From positions 1-45,376 of the forward strand of contig NZ_LGIA01000147.1 in NCBI RefSeq assembly GCF_001270965.1: a stretch of 45,376 bases of DNA, read 5' to 3'. The number at the start of each line of letters is the position of its first letter. Position 1 is the stretch's first letter. Positions 9,154 to 17,405 of the stretch are shown piece by piece. The DNA comes from Sunxiuqinia dokdonensis. Its GTDB lineage: Bacteria; Bacteroidota; Bacteroidia; Bacteroidales; Prolixibacteraceae. Under the pieces are notes generated by a model. That model saw only the letters and a program-made list of their open reading frames with translations. It had not been told where the DNA came from and did no database searches. A program made the position numbers and the translations under genes.

Positions 9154-10149
9154 ATGGATATGAAAAAGAAATATAATATACTGTTATCCTTGCTGGCTGG
9201 ACTTCTCTTGTTTAGCTCTTGCGAAGATGAATGGACCAAAGAGCAGTATGAGCGTTACGTTGCTTTTAAAGCTCCCTTGAATGAGCAAGGCGTGACACGC
9301 ATTTACGTTCGCTATCGGGAGGATAGTATCTCAACTTACCGGTTGCCCGTCGTTGTAAGTGGATCAACAACCAACGACCAGAATATGACTGTTCATGTGG
9401 CGGTAGACCGTGATACTTTGGATGCTTTAAACATGGAACAGTTCCAGAGCCGTACTGAGCTTTACTACGAGGAGCTGACAAGCGAGTACTTTTCGATGCC
9501 GGAAACCGTTGAGGTTGTGGCTGGGGAGAACACTTCGTTGCTGGATATTGACTTCACGTTGAATGATATCGATTTGGTTGACAAATGGCTGCTACCTTTG
9601 ACCGTGGTCGATGACGCCTCATACGACTATGTTCCTCACCCAAGGAAGCACTACAGAAAAGCTTTGCTTCGGGTGATGCCATTCAACGATTATTCCGGTA
9701 TTTACAGCGGCACGGCACTCAAGACCTTCTTAAAAGGTTATGAAGGCGACGCGGCCATTGTGAAAAGTGAAGTTGATGTGTATGTGGTTGACGAAAACAC
9801 GGTTTTCTTCTATGCCGGCACGGTTGACGAGAACCGGACAGACCGCGAAAACTACAAGATTTACGCGACCTTCAACGAACAAACCAAGCAGGTAACGCTG
9901 ACTGCTGATAATCCGGATATGGAGTTTCAGGTATATGGCACTCCGGTATTTTCCGTGGAAGAAACCATGGATGCTACACGTCCGTATCTGCTGCATCGCT
10001 ATGTTACCATCAGCAAAATCGATTACAGTTTTACGGATTACACTTCGGTGCCTAACGCAAGCATAGCGTATACCGTGCGTGGTTCGCTGATTCTGGAACG
10101 CAAGATCAATACCCAGATACCTGATGAAGATCAGGCCATTGAGTGGTAG
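9154..10149 (+). CDS. DUF4973/DUF4361-type lipoprotein of the sus-like operon
   Basis: This is a predicted surface lipoprotein of 331 residues with lipobox LFSSC (Cys near residue 23). The N-terminal half (WTKEQYERYVAFKAPLNEQG, then IYVRYREDS) resembles DUF4973/DUF1735-type domains. The C-terminal half (FNDYSGIYSGTALKTFLKGY onward) resembles DUF4361. These domains are found in accessory proteins encoded after SusD genes and are thought to help bind glycan at the cell surface; no enzyme activity is expected. It follows SusD by 15 bases and is the last gene of the operon, ending shortly before a strong terminator. The domain names are from memory, while the operon role is well supported by position. 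Confidence 0.8.
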   Translation: MDMKKKYNILLSLLAGLLLFSSCEDEWTKEQYERYVAFKAPLNEQGVTRIYVRYREDSISTYRLPVVVSGSTTNDQNMTVHVAVDRDTLDALNMEQFQSRTELYYEELTSEYFSMPETVEVVAGENTSLLDIDFTLNDIDLVDKWLLPLTVVDDASYDYVPHPRKHYRKALLRVMPFNDYSGIYSGTALKTFLKGYEGDAAIVKSEVDVYVVDENTVFFYAGTVDENRTDRENYKIYATFNEQTKQVTLTADNPDMEFQVYGTPVFSVEETMDATRPYLLHRYVTISKIDYSFTDYTSVPNASIAYTVRGSLILERKINTQIPDEDQAIEW

Positions 10150-10174
10150 TAGATTGTATGCTCTGAATGATTGT

Positions 10175-10210
10175 AAAAAAGGATGTTGCCTCAGGCAACA
10201 TCCTTTTTTT
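10175..10210. terminator. Bidirectional intrinsic terminator
   Basis: Arms GGATGTTGCCT (10181-10191) and AGGCAACATCC (10193-10203) are perfectly complementary. Six A residues precede the hairpin and seven T residues follow it, so it works as a rho-independent terminator on both strands. It serves the sus-like operon on the plus strand and the P-type ATPase on the minus strand. Confidence 0.95.
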
Positions 10211-10241
10211 GCAGATAGCAATGGCCTTCATCCCTTTTTTG

Positions 10242-12902
10242 CTATAGCCTGAATATTTTTTTGACCAGCTGAGTAATCAGTAGAACCAAAAAGCTTGATA
10301 GTGCAACCAATCCCCAGTGAACCAGGGTCAATTGTTCGAAGGATAGTACTTCATGAAGTAATGGTGTCAAATAGGCGATTGACAACATGATGGCGCAGAT
10401 TCCTAAAGCCAGCCAGATGTATTTATTTCTTACGACCTGGTTATTAAAGATTTTTTCCTGTGGATCACGCATGTTGAAAACATGCAGCAACTGCGCCACT
10501 GCCAAGCTGAAGAAGGTGATGGTATTGGCTGTTTCTTTTGATTCGTTTAAAAGATCGAAGGCGACCAAATAAGTTCCGATCATGACAAGGGCCATGATCA
10601 TTCCGTAAACGGAGATCGCAATCCAGTTATTTCGGTTGATAATGGGTTCATCCGGATTTTTTGGCGGTTGCTGCATGATGGTGGCATCGCCTTTGCCGAT
10701 GCCAAGGGCGAGGGCCGGAAACACATCGGATAGTAGGTTCAGGAAAAGCAGCTGCAAGGGTAGGAGAGGCAGGTGAAACAGCGTAAAGCTGATTCCGGCG
10801 ATGATGAGGATTTCGGCCAGGTGGTAGGACAGTTGATACAGGACGAATTTGCGGATATTGCCAAAGATCACGCGGCCTTGTTCGATGGCGTCGACAATGG
10901 ATGAAAACGAATCGTCTTTCAACACCATGTCCGCAACATCTTGCGCGGCTTGTGTTCCTTTGTCGCCCATGGCAATTCCGATATCGGCCATCTTTAGCGC
11001 CGGGGTATCATTGATTCCATCACCGGTCATGGCTGTAATCTCCCCTTTCTTCTTGTAGTGTTCCACAATGTCTAACTTTTGTCCGGGATCGACGCGTGCA
11101 AATAGTGGTGAGTTGATGATTTCGCTTTCCTTTTCATCCAGGTTTTTACCTTCAATCACCTGTTCGTGGCCGTTGTCGGTCAAGTTAACTTCATGGGCAA
11201 TTGTTCGAGCAATTCCCGGATGGTCGCCGGTAACCATCACCACCTTAATGCCAGCCTGGTGGCACTTTTCAATGGCCGGTTGAACTTCTTTTCGAGCCGG
11301 ATCGATAAAGCCGATAAACCCAACAAAAACCATTTCTTCTACAAAATCCTCTCTGGCCTTCAACTGATCTTTTTGGCTGAGATCATCCTGGCGGTAGGCA
11401 TAGGCAATAATTCGAAGTCCGCTTTCTGAAAGTTCGCGGTTCTTTTTCAACCAGTCACTTTTCGCTTGCTCATTTAGTTGCACTTCTTTGCCGTTATCCA
11501 GGTACTTTGCCGATCGGCTTAAAATAGGTTCGGCAGCCCCTTTTGCCGCAACATAGAGGATGTCTTTTTCCTGATGAACGGTTCCCACAAACTTTGATTC
11601 CGAATCAAACGGATCTTCGTGAATCCGTTCAGTATTCGTCAACTTTTCGTAGTGTTCAGGATGGAATGATTTGGCAAACTGAAGCAGAGCCGCATCCAGT
11701 GCGTCGCCCTTCAATTCACGTTCGTTTAACCATTCGGCATCGTTGCAGAATACTGAAATTTTGAATAAATGTTGAAAGTTTTCATTTTCTGAAGCTTCTG
11801 TATCCGAAAGATTGTATTTTGCTTCTTCTGTCTGCTCCACCTCGATCGATTTGCCCGGGTATTCCATCAGGCTCACCGTGAGTTCGTTTTTGGTTAATGT
11901 GCCTGTTTTGTCAGTGAAAATGACGGTTGTTTCACCCAAGGTTTCCACGGCTTCCAGCTTTTTGACAATCACGTTGCGTTTAGCCAGGCGCAGCATGCCC
12001 CGGGCCAAGGCAATGCTGGCAACAATGGGGAGCCCTTCAGGGATGGCCGCGACAGTCCAGGCAATGGACGTTTGCAGGAGCAGGTAAATTTCTTTGCCCG
12101 ACCACCAGCCAAAAATGAAGAACAGCACAGCCAACCCCAAAATAAACCAGATTAACCGGTGCGACAATTTGGCCAGTTTTCTGTTCAGTGGAATTTCTTC
12201 CCTTTTTGTTTCATCAACCATGTCCGAAACTTTTCCAATCTCGGTTTGGTGGCCAATGGCGGTTACCATGGCCTCGCCCTTTCCACTGGTGATGGCTGTT
12301 CCTTTAAACAGCATGTTGGTTCGTTCGGCCAGGGGAGTCTCTTCGTTCAGCTGATCGGTGAATTTTTCAGTGGGAACTGATTCTCCGGTGAGTGGGGATT
12401 CATCGGCTGCAAGCTCCGAGGCTTGAAGAATCCGGGCATCTGCCGGCACCAAATCTCCTGATTCGAGCACCAGAATATCGCCCGGAACCAATTCTTCGGC
12501 ATTGATCTTTTGGCTTTTCCCGTCTCTTCTGACGTGGGTTTCCAGCTGATCCAGCTTCTTAAGCGCGTCAACCGACTTTCGTGCCTGGTATTCCATCCAG
12601 AATCCAATCGCGGTGTTCAGTAAAATGACAATCAGAATCGCGATCGCTTCGGGAATATCGTTGAAAATTAAGGAAACGATGACAGCACCCGTCAACAAGT
12701 AAATAATTGGGTTGTTGAGCTGATCAATAGCCAGCCGGAACAAGCTTTTTTGTTTTTTTTCCTGAAGCTTATTTGGGCCAAACTCTTGCTGCCTTTTTCT
12801 CACTTCTTGTGGCGACAGTCCTTCTTTGGAAGCAGACCAGGCTTCAAGGGTCTGGTCTGCAGATCGGGTATGTGCTTGCGACTGTTTGGATTTCTCACTC
12901 AT
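10242..12902 (-). CDS. P2-type (Ca2+-ATPase-like) cation-transporting ATPase
   Basis: This is an integral membrane ATP-driven cation pump of 886 residues. The order is cation ATPase N-terminal domain (EGLSPQEVRKRQQEFGPNKL), paired membrane helices, actuator domain with the TGES loop (ADESPLTGESVPTEK), membrane helix 4 with IPEGLP, phosphorylation site DKTGTLT (Asp331), hinge TGDGINDTPALKMADIGIAM, and six C-terminal membrane helices. IPEGLP, the Glu in helix 5 (YHLAEIL) and LNLLSD in helix 6 match most Ca2+-ligand positions of SERCA, but His replaces the helix-5 Asn. That points to a divalent cation, possibly Ca2+ or Mg2+, but does not prove it. A baeRF gene lies upstream on the same strand and may share its transcript; the gap is 86 bases. 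Confidence 0.92.
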   Translation of the reverse strand: MSEKSKQSQAHTRSADQTLEAWSASKEGLSPQEVRKRQQEFGPNKLQEKKQKSLFRLAIDQLNNPIIYLLTGAVIVSLIFNDIPEAIAILIVILLNTAIGFWMEYQARKSVDALKKLDQLETHVRRDGKSQKINAEELVPGDILVLESGDLVPADARILQASELAADESPLTGESVPTEKFTDQLNEETPLAERTNMLFKGTAITSGKGEAMVTAIGHQTEIGKVSDMVDETKREEIPLNRKLAKLSHRLIWFILGLAVLFFIFGWWSGKEIYLLLQTSIAWTVAAIPEGLPIVASIALARGMLRLAKRNVIVKKLEAVETLGETTVIFTDKTGTLTKNELTVSLMEYPGKSIEVEQTEEAKYNLSDTEASENENFQHLFKISVFCNDAEWLNERELKGDALDAALLQFAKSFHPEHYEKLTNTERIHEDPFDSESKFVGTVHQEKDILYVAAKGAAEPILSRSAKYLDNGKEVQLNEQAKSDWLKKNRELSESGLRIIAYAYRQDDLSQKDQLKAREDFVEEMVFVGFIGFIDPARKEVQPAIEKCHQAGIKVVMVTGDHPGIARTIAHEVNLTDNGHEQVIEGKNLDEKESEIINSPLFARVDPGQKLDIVEHYKKKGEITAMTGDGINDTPALKMADIGIAMGDKGTQAAQDVADMVLKDDSFSSIVDAIEQGRVIFGNIRKFVLYQLSYHLAEILIIAGISFTLFHLPLLPLQLLFLNLLSDVFPALALGIGKGDATIMQQPPKNPDEPIINRNNWIAISVYGMIMALVMIGTYLVAFDLLNESKETANTITFFSLAVAQLLHVFNMRDPQEKIFNNQVVRNKYIWLALGICAIMLSIAYLTPLLHEVLSFEQLTLVHWGLVALSSFLVLLITQLVKKIFRL

Positions 12903-12988
12903 GCAGTAGTTTTTGTTCCGAGGTTCTGGGTTTCAACCCCTTTTTCAGCAACGGTGTGCTTTTCGGATTCCGAAAACGAATGAGCCGC

Positions 12989-14128
12989 TCAATACCTCAA
13001 GATGGCATTGGCCGGAGCCTCGCTGGAGGGCAACTCATCCATCTCTTCAATGAAAACATTTCCGCCTTTCAGAAAGGTTGATTTGGCAGCAAAATCAAGC
13101 AGGCAATGATCCATCGGTTCTTTGTCCTCATGAATCTTCAATTTCGCGTTTTCCACATCAAAATCGCCCCAAATGTGTTGGCCTTTTCCCACAAACAGGG
13201 TTTCTATCCGGCCGCCATTGGCAGCAATCAGCAGTTCTTTCAGATCGGAAGTAATCCGAAGGTTCGTTTCCGAATACTTCTCTTTGTTTTCATTTCTGGT
13301 CTTGTCAAAATAGGGCTGTAAAAGTTCGCAGGCTTTTTTATGTACTTTGTCCATGTCGCCGTTATCGTGGTTGCCATGCACACATTTCGGGAAGATGTTC
13401 TTATAATCCGAAAGATGCTGAAACTGGGCGCACAGGTGCTCCACCGAAGCAATGACCAAAGGAGCCGATGCATCGCCCAGTATTTTATTCAGACCATCGT
13501 CAACGGCTTGCAGGTACTTCGTCACCTCTTTTTCCTTGTCTTCCTTGCCTTCGCCTTTGCCATGATAAAGGCCAAAGCCGCCCGGGGTTTGCCCGCTGCG
13601 GTAGTTCAACGATTTTTGTTTTACATCTTTTCCAACAGCATCTTCCAAATCTTCGGGAAGCACGCCTTTGGTTGGAATCTCCGTCAATTCGTATTGATAA
13701 GCTTCAAAAAGCCGATTCTTTTTCAGGCTAAGCTGAAGAATGTAGAACTGGTCGTGACGATTGAAAATACTCAGCAAAGGAAGCAGGTAAAAGCGGTTGG
13801 AAACCAACGAAAATTCTTCGATGCGGAGCGGTAGGGTACGGTACACAAATTTATCGCGGCTGCGGAAAACCAGCAGCGAATCGGACAAATGTCTCCAGAA
13901 CGTGGTGTCTTGCAGCAGCTTTGTGATGGGCTCCAGGTATTCAAAAATCGCTCGCTGTTTTAATCCAAGCGCAACGAGCTGTTCTTCAATTTTGGACACC
14001 TGGTTTTTCAGGCGGATCATGCTGTCCTTGTTTTCACCGTTGTGGTGGGTCGGTATGTAAATCGAAATGCAATAGTCGCCGCGTTCGGCAACCAGTTCAT
14101 CAAACTGTTTTTTCTTTAGTAAAGTCAT
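12989..14128 (-). CDS. Bacterial archaeo-eukaryotic release-factor-like (baeRF) protein
   Basis: This 379-residue soluble protein resembles the bacterial relatives of eRF1/Pelota domains 2 and 3. Visible signs are the N-terminal segment GDYCISIYIPTHHNG, the middle region PGGFGLYHGKGEGKEDKEKE followed by VTKYLQAVDDGLNKIL, the segment APLVIASVEHLCAQFQ, the late motif LIAANGGRIETLFVGKGQHI and the terminal SSEAPANAILRY. The family has been proposed to act in ribosome rescue or translation quality control, but most members are untested. A PGGF sequence lies about where eRF1 has its catalytic GGQ, so peptidyl-tRNA hydrolysis by the canonical Gln is doubtful. It is encoded just upstream of, and probably together with, the P-type ATPase. 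The exact subfamily is not assigned. Confidence 0.78.
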   Translation of the reverse strand: MTLLKKKQFDELVAERGDYCISIYIPTHHNGENKDSMIRLKNQVSKIEEQLVALGLKQRAIFEYLEPITKLLQDTTFWRHLSDSLLVFRSRDKFVYRTLPLRIEEFSLVSNRFYLLPLLSIFNRHDQFYILQLSLKKNRLFEAYQYELTEIPTKGVLPEDLEDAVGKDVKQKSLNYRSGQTPGGFGLYHGKGEGKEDKEKEVTKYLQAVDDGLNKILGDASAPLVIASVEHLCAQFQHLSDYKNIFPKCVHGNHDNGDMDKVHKKACELLQPYFDKTRNENKEKYSETNLRITSDLKELLIAANGGRIETLFVGKGQHIWGDFDVENAKLKIHEDKEPMDHCLLDFAAKSTFLKGGNVFIEEMDELPSSEAPANAILRY

Positions 14129-14551
14129 GATTAAACGGATTAAAATGTTAAAAATGAAAGTAGGATAAAGCTCAATAGCCTGCTGCTGTCTCCGCTTTGG
14201 AGGAGATACCGTTTAGCTGCGGGAACAATCTCAGGGCAGGAAGCGGAGGGAATCAGGTTTTCGAAATTTGCACGGAAAGTTGTTCTTGCAGCATATCGAA
14301 ACTCGCCATTGGGCGGTAAATGCTTTTGGGGTGAAATCGATTGGAGTACGATTGATTTGTAAACTGTCCATGGTTTAAAATTTGTTTTTATTCTTGTTCA
14401 TGAAACCACAACTCCTATTCCTAAACGGGCCAGCGCGAACCGTTAGGGGCCGGGAATAGCGTGGACAGGCGAAAATAAATGAATCGTGCAGCTGCCTGAA
14501 TGATCAAGATGCCCGCTTTTCCTGTGGAAATTATAGGAAAACTGTGGAATA
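14129..14551. other. Divergent intergenic region between baeRF and the FNT-family gene
   Basis: These 423 bases should contain the promoters of both divergent genes. No firm promoter box was identified. On the minus strand, a 46-codon frame begins with ATG at 14371 (MDSLQINRTPIDFTPKAF) and stops at 14231. An overlapping frame without its own early start reads FHPKSIYRPMASFDMLQEQL and stops at 14253. Either may be a small protein, possibly frameshifted, or chance. Confidence 0.3.
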
Positions 14552-14584
14552 TTGCCACACCAAAAATTGATTTTCGAGGGCGGC

Positions 14585-15457
14585 ATGCTCCGGTTTAAAA
14601 ACGGAAAGTTGATGACTAATTTGTATAGGATGGAGAAAAGACAAACAGACCTGAAAGAAGCACTGAATAAACCGAAACCGATTGATGAAATTCTGACCGA
14701 GCAGATCGATATGGCCATGCACGAGCATAACCGATCCAAACAGGATTTGTTTCTTTCGGCCATTTCTGCCGGATTGGACATTGGCTTCAGTGTTTTCCTG
14801 ATGGCCGTTATTTATACGCTTTTCCACGATGTTGTTCATCCTTCGGTCTTGCACGTGCTGCTTGCCTGTGCTTATCCATTAGGCTTTGTTTTTGTGGTTG
14901 TCGGAAAATCGGAACTGTTTACCGAGCACACCACGCTGGCTGTTATTCCGGTTTTAAACAAAATCGCCAGCTTTAAAAGCTTGATGATTTTATGGGGAAT
15001 CATCTATTCCGGCAATTTGCTCGGAGGCTATGTTTTCAGCGGTATTCTGGCGGTTTTGCCTTCCGCCTTCGAGGTTATCGATTCCAGGGCTTTGGCCGAA
15101 CTTTCTCTAAAACTCATCAATTTTCCCTGGCATATCATTTTACTCAGTGGCATCCTGGCTGGCTGGTTGATGGGCTTGCTGTCGTGGCTGGTCACCTCGG
15201 CACAGGAGACCATAAGCCGAATACTGATCATCGTTTTAATCACTTCGGTGATTGGCATCGGTGGATTGCATCACTCCATTGTAGGTTCCATTGAAGTTTT
15301 TGCCGCCGTACTCACCAGCAATGCTGTAAATTTGACGGATTATGCCCATGTTCAGATTTGGTCAACCCTTGGCAATATCATCGGCGGCGTGGTGTTTGTC
15401 GCTTTGGTCAAGTTCAGCCACGTCAACCCACGAAACCGGAGAATTGGGAAAGGGTAG
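14585..15457 (+). CDS. Formate/nitrite transporter (FNT) family channel
   Basis: This is an integral inner-membrane channel of the FNT fold, which moves small anions such as formate, nitrite or hydrosulfide. Six hydrophobic segments follow an amphipathic N-terminus: AISAGLDIGFSVFLMAVIYT; LLACAYPLGFVFVVVG; IIYSGNLLGGYVFSGI; IILLSGILAGWLMGLLSWLV; ILIIVLITSVIGIGGLHHSI; and LGNIIGGVVFVALVKF. The sequence SELFTEHTTLAVIPVL is typical of the YfdC-like branch. Substrate cannot be told. The start is uncertain: a TTG at 14552 opens the frame, an ATG at 14585 has GAGGG just upstream and is used here, and ATGs at 14612 and 14630 are also possible. It is monocistronic and followed by a 21-bp repeat array. 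Confidence 0.85.
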   Translation: MLRFKNGKLMTNLYRMEKRQTDLKEALNKPKPIDEILTEQIDMAMHEHNRSKQDLFLSAISAGLDIGFSVFLMAVIYTLFHDVVHPSVLHVLLACAYPLGFVFVVVGKSELFTEHTTLAVIPVLNKIASFKSLMILWGIIYSGNLLGGYVFSGILAVLPSAFEVIDSRALAELSLKLINFPWHIILLSGILAGWLMGLLSWLVTSAQETISRILIIVLITSVIGIGGLHHSIVGSIEVFAAVLTSNAVNLTDYAHVQIWSTLGNIIGGVVFVALVKFSHVNPRNRRIGKG

Positions 15458-15488
15458 CTTTTCCAAGCGTTCACCTCATTCATCCAAC

Positions 15489-15740
15489 GATCGGCTCGAT
15501 GCACCGGGATAGCTGCTCGATGCACCGGAATAACCGCCCGACGGACCGGAATAACCCCTCAATGTACCGGAATAACCGCTCGACGCACCGGAATAACCCC
15601 TTGATGTACCGGAATAACCGCTTGACGTACCGGAATAACCCCTCGATGCACCGGAATAAGTGCCCGACACACCGGAACAACCGCTCGATGTATCGGAACA
15701 AGTGCTCGATGCACCGGAATCTTCGTTTGAAATATCATAA
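15489..15740. repeat. Tandem array of 21-bp repeats (about 11 units)
   Basis: Eleven consecutive 21-bp units run from 15489 to 15719, with a decayed twelfth to 15740. The consensus is close to TAACCGCTCGATGCACCGGA plus a final A. The unit is a multiple of three and has no stop in several frames, so long repetitive frames appear on both strands, none with a credible start or family. The array starts 31 bases after the FNT stop codon and lies in a gap before a minimal AT-rich leader. It may be non-coding structural DNA; unit count could vary between strains. Confidence 0.9.
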
Positions 15741-15968
15741 CATTTGCCCAAATCATCGAATACAGGAGACCAAAACAGCAGATAAAACAAGGGATTTATA
15801 GGAATTAACTTGATTAGACAAGCACTTGTCATCAAGTTAAACTAGCTGATGAGCAGACCTCAGTAAAAAATAAAAAATCAACTAGTCATAAAAATAATTG
15901 AACAATTGATTGGATTTTGTTCTGAAATGTACTAACTAGCAAAGCAAATTAATTTACATTGTTAAACC

Positions 15969-16616
15969 ATGAACAAAAAACAATCTAACCGAAAGGCCAT
16001 GCATGACGCCGTCATCGCTTTTCTGGATGGCAAACCCGAAAAATGGAGCTCCATCCCCAAAATTGTCGTTTTTAAAACCGAATTGAGTACCGTAAATGTG
16101 GCGATTGAACAATCGCAGGAATCGCAACTGGCCGCACAGGTTTTTGTTGGCGAAAGTAAGCAAGAGTTGAAGAAAACAATCGCCCTGAAAGGCGACGTAT
16201 TGAACGACTCGGTAGAAGCGATGGCCGTAGTCACCGATGACGCGGCGCTGGAAAGCAAAATGGCTGCTTCGTATTGGGACCTGAAGAATCTGCGCAATGG
16301 CGACTTTGTCCCCAAAATTAAGGAATTGATTGCCATGGCAGAAGCACACAAGGAAGTACTTGTGGCAGAATATGGCGTGACGGAAGAGCAAATTGAAGAC
16401 CTGAAAGCCGATCTGAATCGTTTCCTGGAAATGAATGGCGAACCGCGGGCCTACCAAATTGCATCGGTGCAGGCCACCAAAAGCCTGGCCGAGCTATTCA
16501 GCGAAGCCCACGACATTTTAACCACCAAGCTCGACAAGGTGATGAAAATCTTTAAACGCCGCGACCCCGACTTTTACAACGGCTACCTGGCCGCCCGGGT
16601 AATTGTAGACCGATAA
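15969..16616 (+). CDS. Conserved hypothetical protein (Bacteroidota type)
   Basis: This is a soluble, largely helical protein of 215 residues with no signal peptide or membrane segment. Visible landmarks are an N-terminal SNRKAMHDAVIAFLDG, the central YWDLKNLRNGDFVPKIKEL, then MNGEPRAYQIASVQATKSLA and a basic ending VMKIFKRRDPDFYNGYLAAR. I recognise it as the kind of protein that recurs in Bacteroidota but cannot give a function or domain name. An AT-rich leader of about 200 bases precedes it and a strong terminator follows 30 bases after the stop, so it is transcribed alone. Codon use resembles the neighbours. Confidence 0.8.
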   Translation: MNKKQSNRKAMHDAVIAFLDGKPEKWSSIPKIVVFKTELSTVNVAIEQSQESQLAAQVFVGESKQELKKTIALKGDVLNDSVEAMAVVTDDAALESKMAASYWDLKNLRNGDFVPKIKELIAMAEAHKEVLVAEYGVTEEQIEDLKADLNRFLEMNGEPRAYQIASVQATKSLAELFSEAHDILTTKLDKVMKIFKRRDPDFYNGYLAARVIVDR

Positions 16617-16646
16617 GCTTCAAAGTCTCTAGATAACTCAGAGCAT

Positions 16647-16685
16647 GGAGGGCCCGGCGATGGGAGTCGGGTTCTCCTTTTTTTG
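16647..16685 (+). terminator. Intrinsic terminator of the 15969-16616 gene
   Basis: Arms of 12 bases (GGAGGGCCCGGC at 16647-16658 and GTCGGGTTCTCC at 16666-16677) pair with three G-T wobbles around a 7-base loop. Eight T residues follow. It is 30 bases beyond the stop codon. Confidence 0.88.
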
Positions 16686-16742
16686 GGGGGAGGGGAGATG
16701 GGGAGAGGGAGAGAAACAACTTACCAGTCATAAAAACAAACC

Positions 16743-16862
16743 ATGAATATTATAGAAAACAAGTTTTTTCCGGGATGGATTGATTTGGTCAACGAATTAG
16801 AATTTGCATGTTTTAGGAATCAGAAACGAAGAGCTGGAAAACATGCGAAGTGTTCTGCATAA
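16743..16862 (+). pseudogene. Truncated gene start joined to a DUF559-derived repeat
   Basis: An ATG at 16743 opens a frame beginning MNIIENKFFPGWIDLVNELE. After about 20 codons, near 16804, the DNA switches to sequence shared with the 3' end of the DUF559 gene read in another frame, and the frame stops at 16862. The first part therefore looks like the 5' end of an unrelated gene cut by insertion or deletion. Its family is not recognised. Confidence 0.45.
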
Positions 16863-16978
16863 AATAACAGATTATATTGGGGCTATTCCATAAGCTCCTT
16901 GACCCACCCTGTCGCGGCGAGCCGCGACTTCCCTCCCTACACGTAGGGAGGGCCGGGGTGGGTGCAAAAAAGCCAGAG
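16804..16978 (+). repeat. Direct repeat copy A: DUF559 3' end plus folded palindromic tail
   Basis: About 175 bases are nearly identical to 17316-17484. The copy contains the last codons of a DUF559 gene (from ATCAGAAACGAAGAGCTGGA to the stop at about 16892) and then a GC-rich palindromic tail. It looks like the remnant of a second DUF559 unit that lost its coding body. Confidence 0.88.
16902..16963. repeat. Three-way-junction palindromic element
   Basis: An outer perfect 8-bp stem (ACCCACCC 16902-16909 with GGGTGGGT 16956-16963) encloses two perfect hairpins. One is GTCGCGGC/GCCGCGAC (16911-16928, loop GA) and the other is CCCTCCCTAC/GTAGGGAGGG (16931-16952, loop AC). The structure resembles REP/BIME-type elements. 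A partly eroded version follows the intact DUF559 gene at about 17413-17470. Confidence 0.85.
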
Positions 16979-17033
16979 AACGGAGCAGCTCAATTGCCTT
17001 GTTTTTCATAACTTGTCTGAAAACACCAATCAA

Positions 17034-17405
17034 ATGAGCGATCCTACTCCAATTAGCCGGGCGCGTGCACTCCGCAAAAACATGACTCCTTTCGAGAAAA
17101 TATTGTGGGCCAATCTTCGAAAAAGAAAGTTAGGTGGTTTTAAATTCTTACGCCAACATCCCATCATTTATCAAGTGTACAACAACAAACCTCTTTATTT
17201 TATTGCTGATTTTTATTGTGCCGATAAAAAACTGGTGATCGAATTGGATGGTAAAATTCACGACTTTCAAAAAGAGGAAGATACCGCCCGTGATGAGATC
17301 ATGGCAAGCCTGGGCTTGCATGTGATACGAATCAGAAACGAAGAGCTGGAAAACATGCGAAGTGTTCTGCATAAAATAACAGATTATATTGGGGCTATTC
17401 CATAA
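17034..17405 (+). CDS. DUF559 (Vsr-like PD-(D/E)XK) endonuclease-domain protein
   Basis: This small predicted nuclease has 123 residues. The ATG at 17034 (MSDPTPISRARALRKNMTPF) is preferred; the frame opens at a GTG at 16962 inside repeat copy A, but that extension is repeat sequence. Family landmarks are MTPFEKILWANLRKRKLGGF, KFLRQHP, then the nuclease core YFIADFYCADKKLVIELDG with candidate catalytic Asp and Glu, and the ending LGLHVIRIRNEELENM. The fold is related to very-short-patch repair endonucleases. The cellular role of free-standing DUF559 proteins is unclear. The gene is bracketed by two direct repeats that each contain its 3' end and a palindromic tail, so it behaves like part of a repeated or mobile unit. 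Confidence 0.85.
   Translation: MSDPTPISRARALRKNMTPFEKILWANLRKRKLGGFKFLRQHPIIYQVYNNKPLYFIADFYCADKKLVIELDGKIHDFQKEEDTARDEIMASLGLHVIRIRNEELENMRSVLHKITDYIGAIP

Noticed and set aside
15358-15835. Repetitive proteins encoded on both strands across the 21-bp array
   Set aside because: Frames are open only because 21 is a multiple of three; there is no plausible start, and the plus-strand one starts inside the FNT gene.
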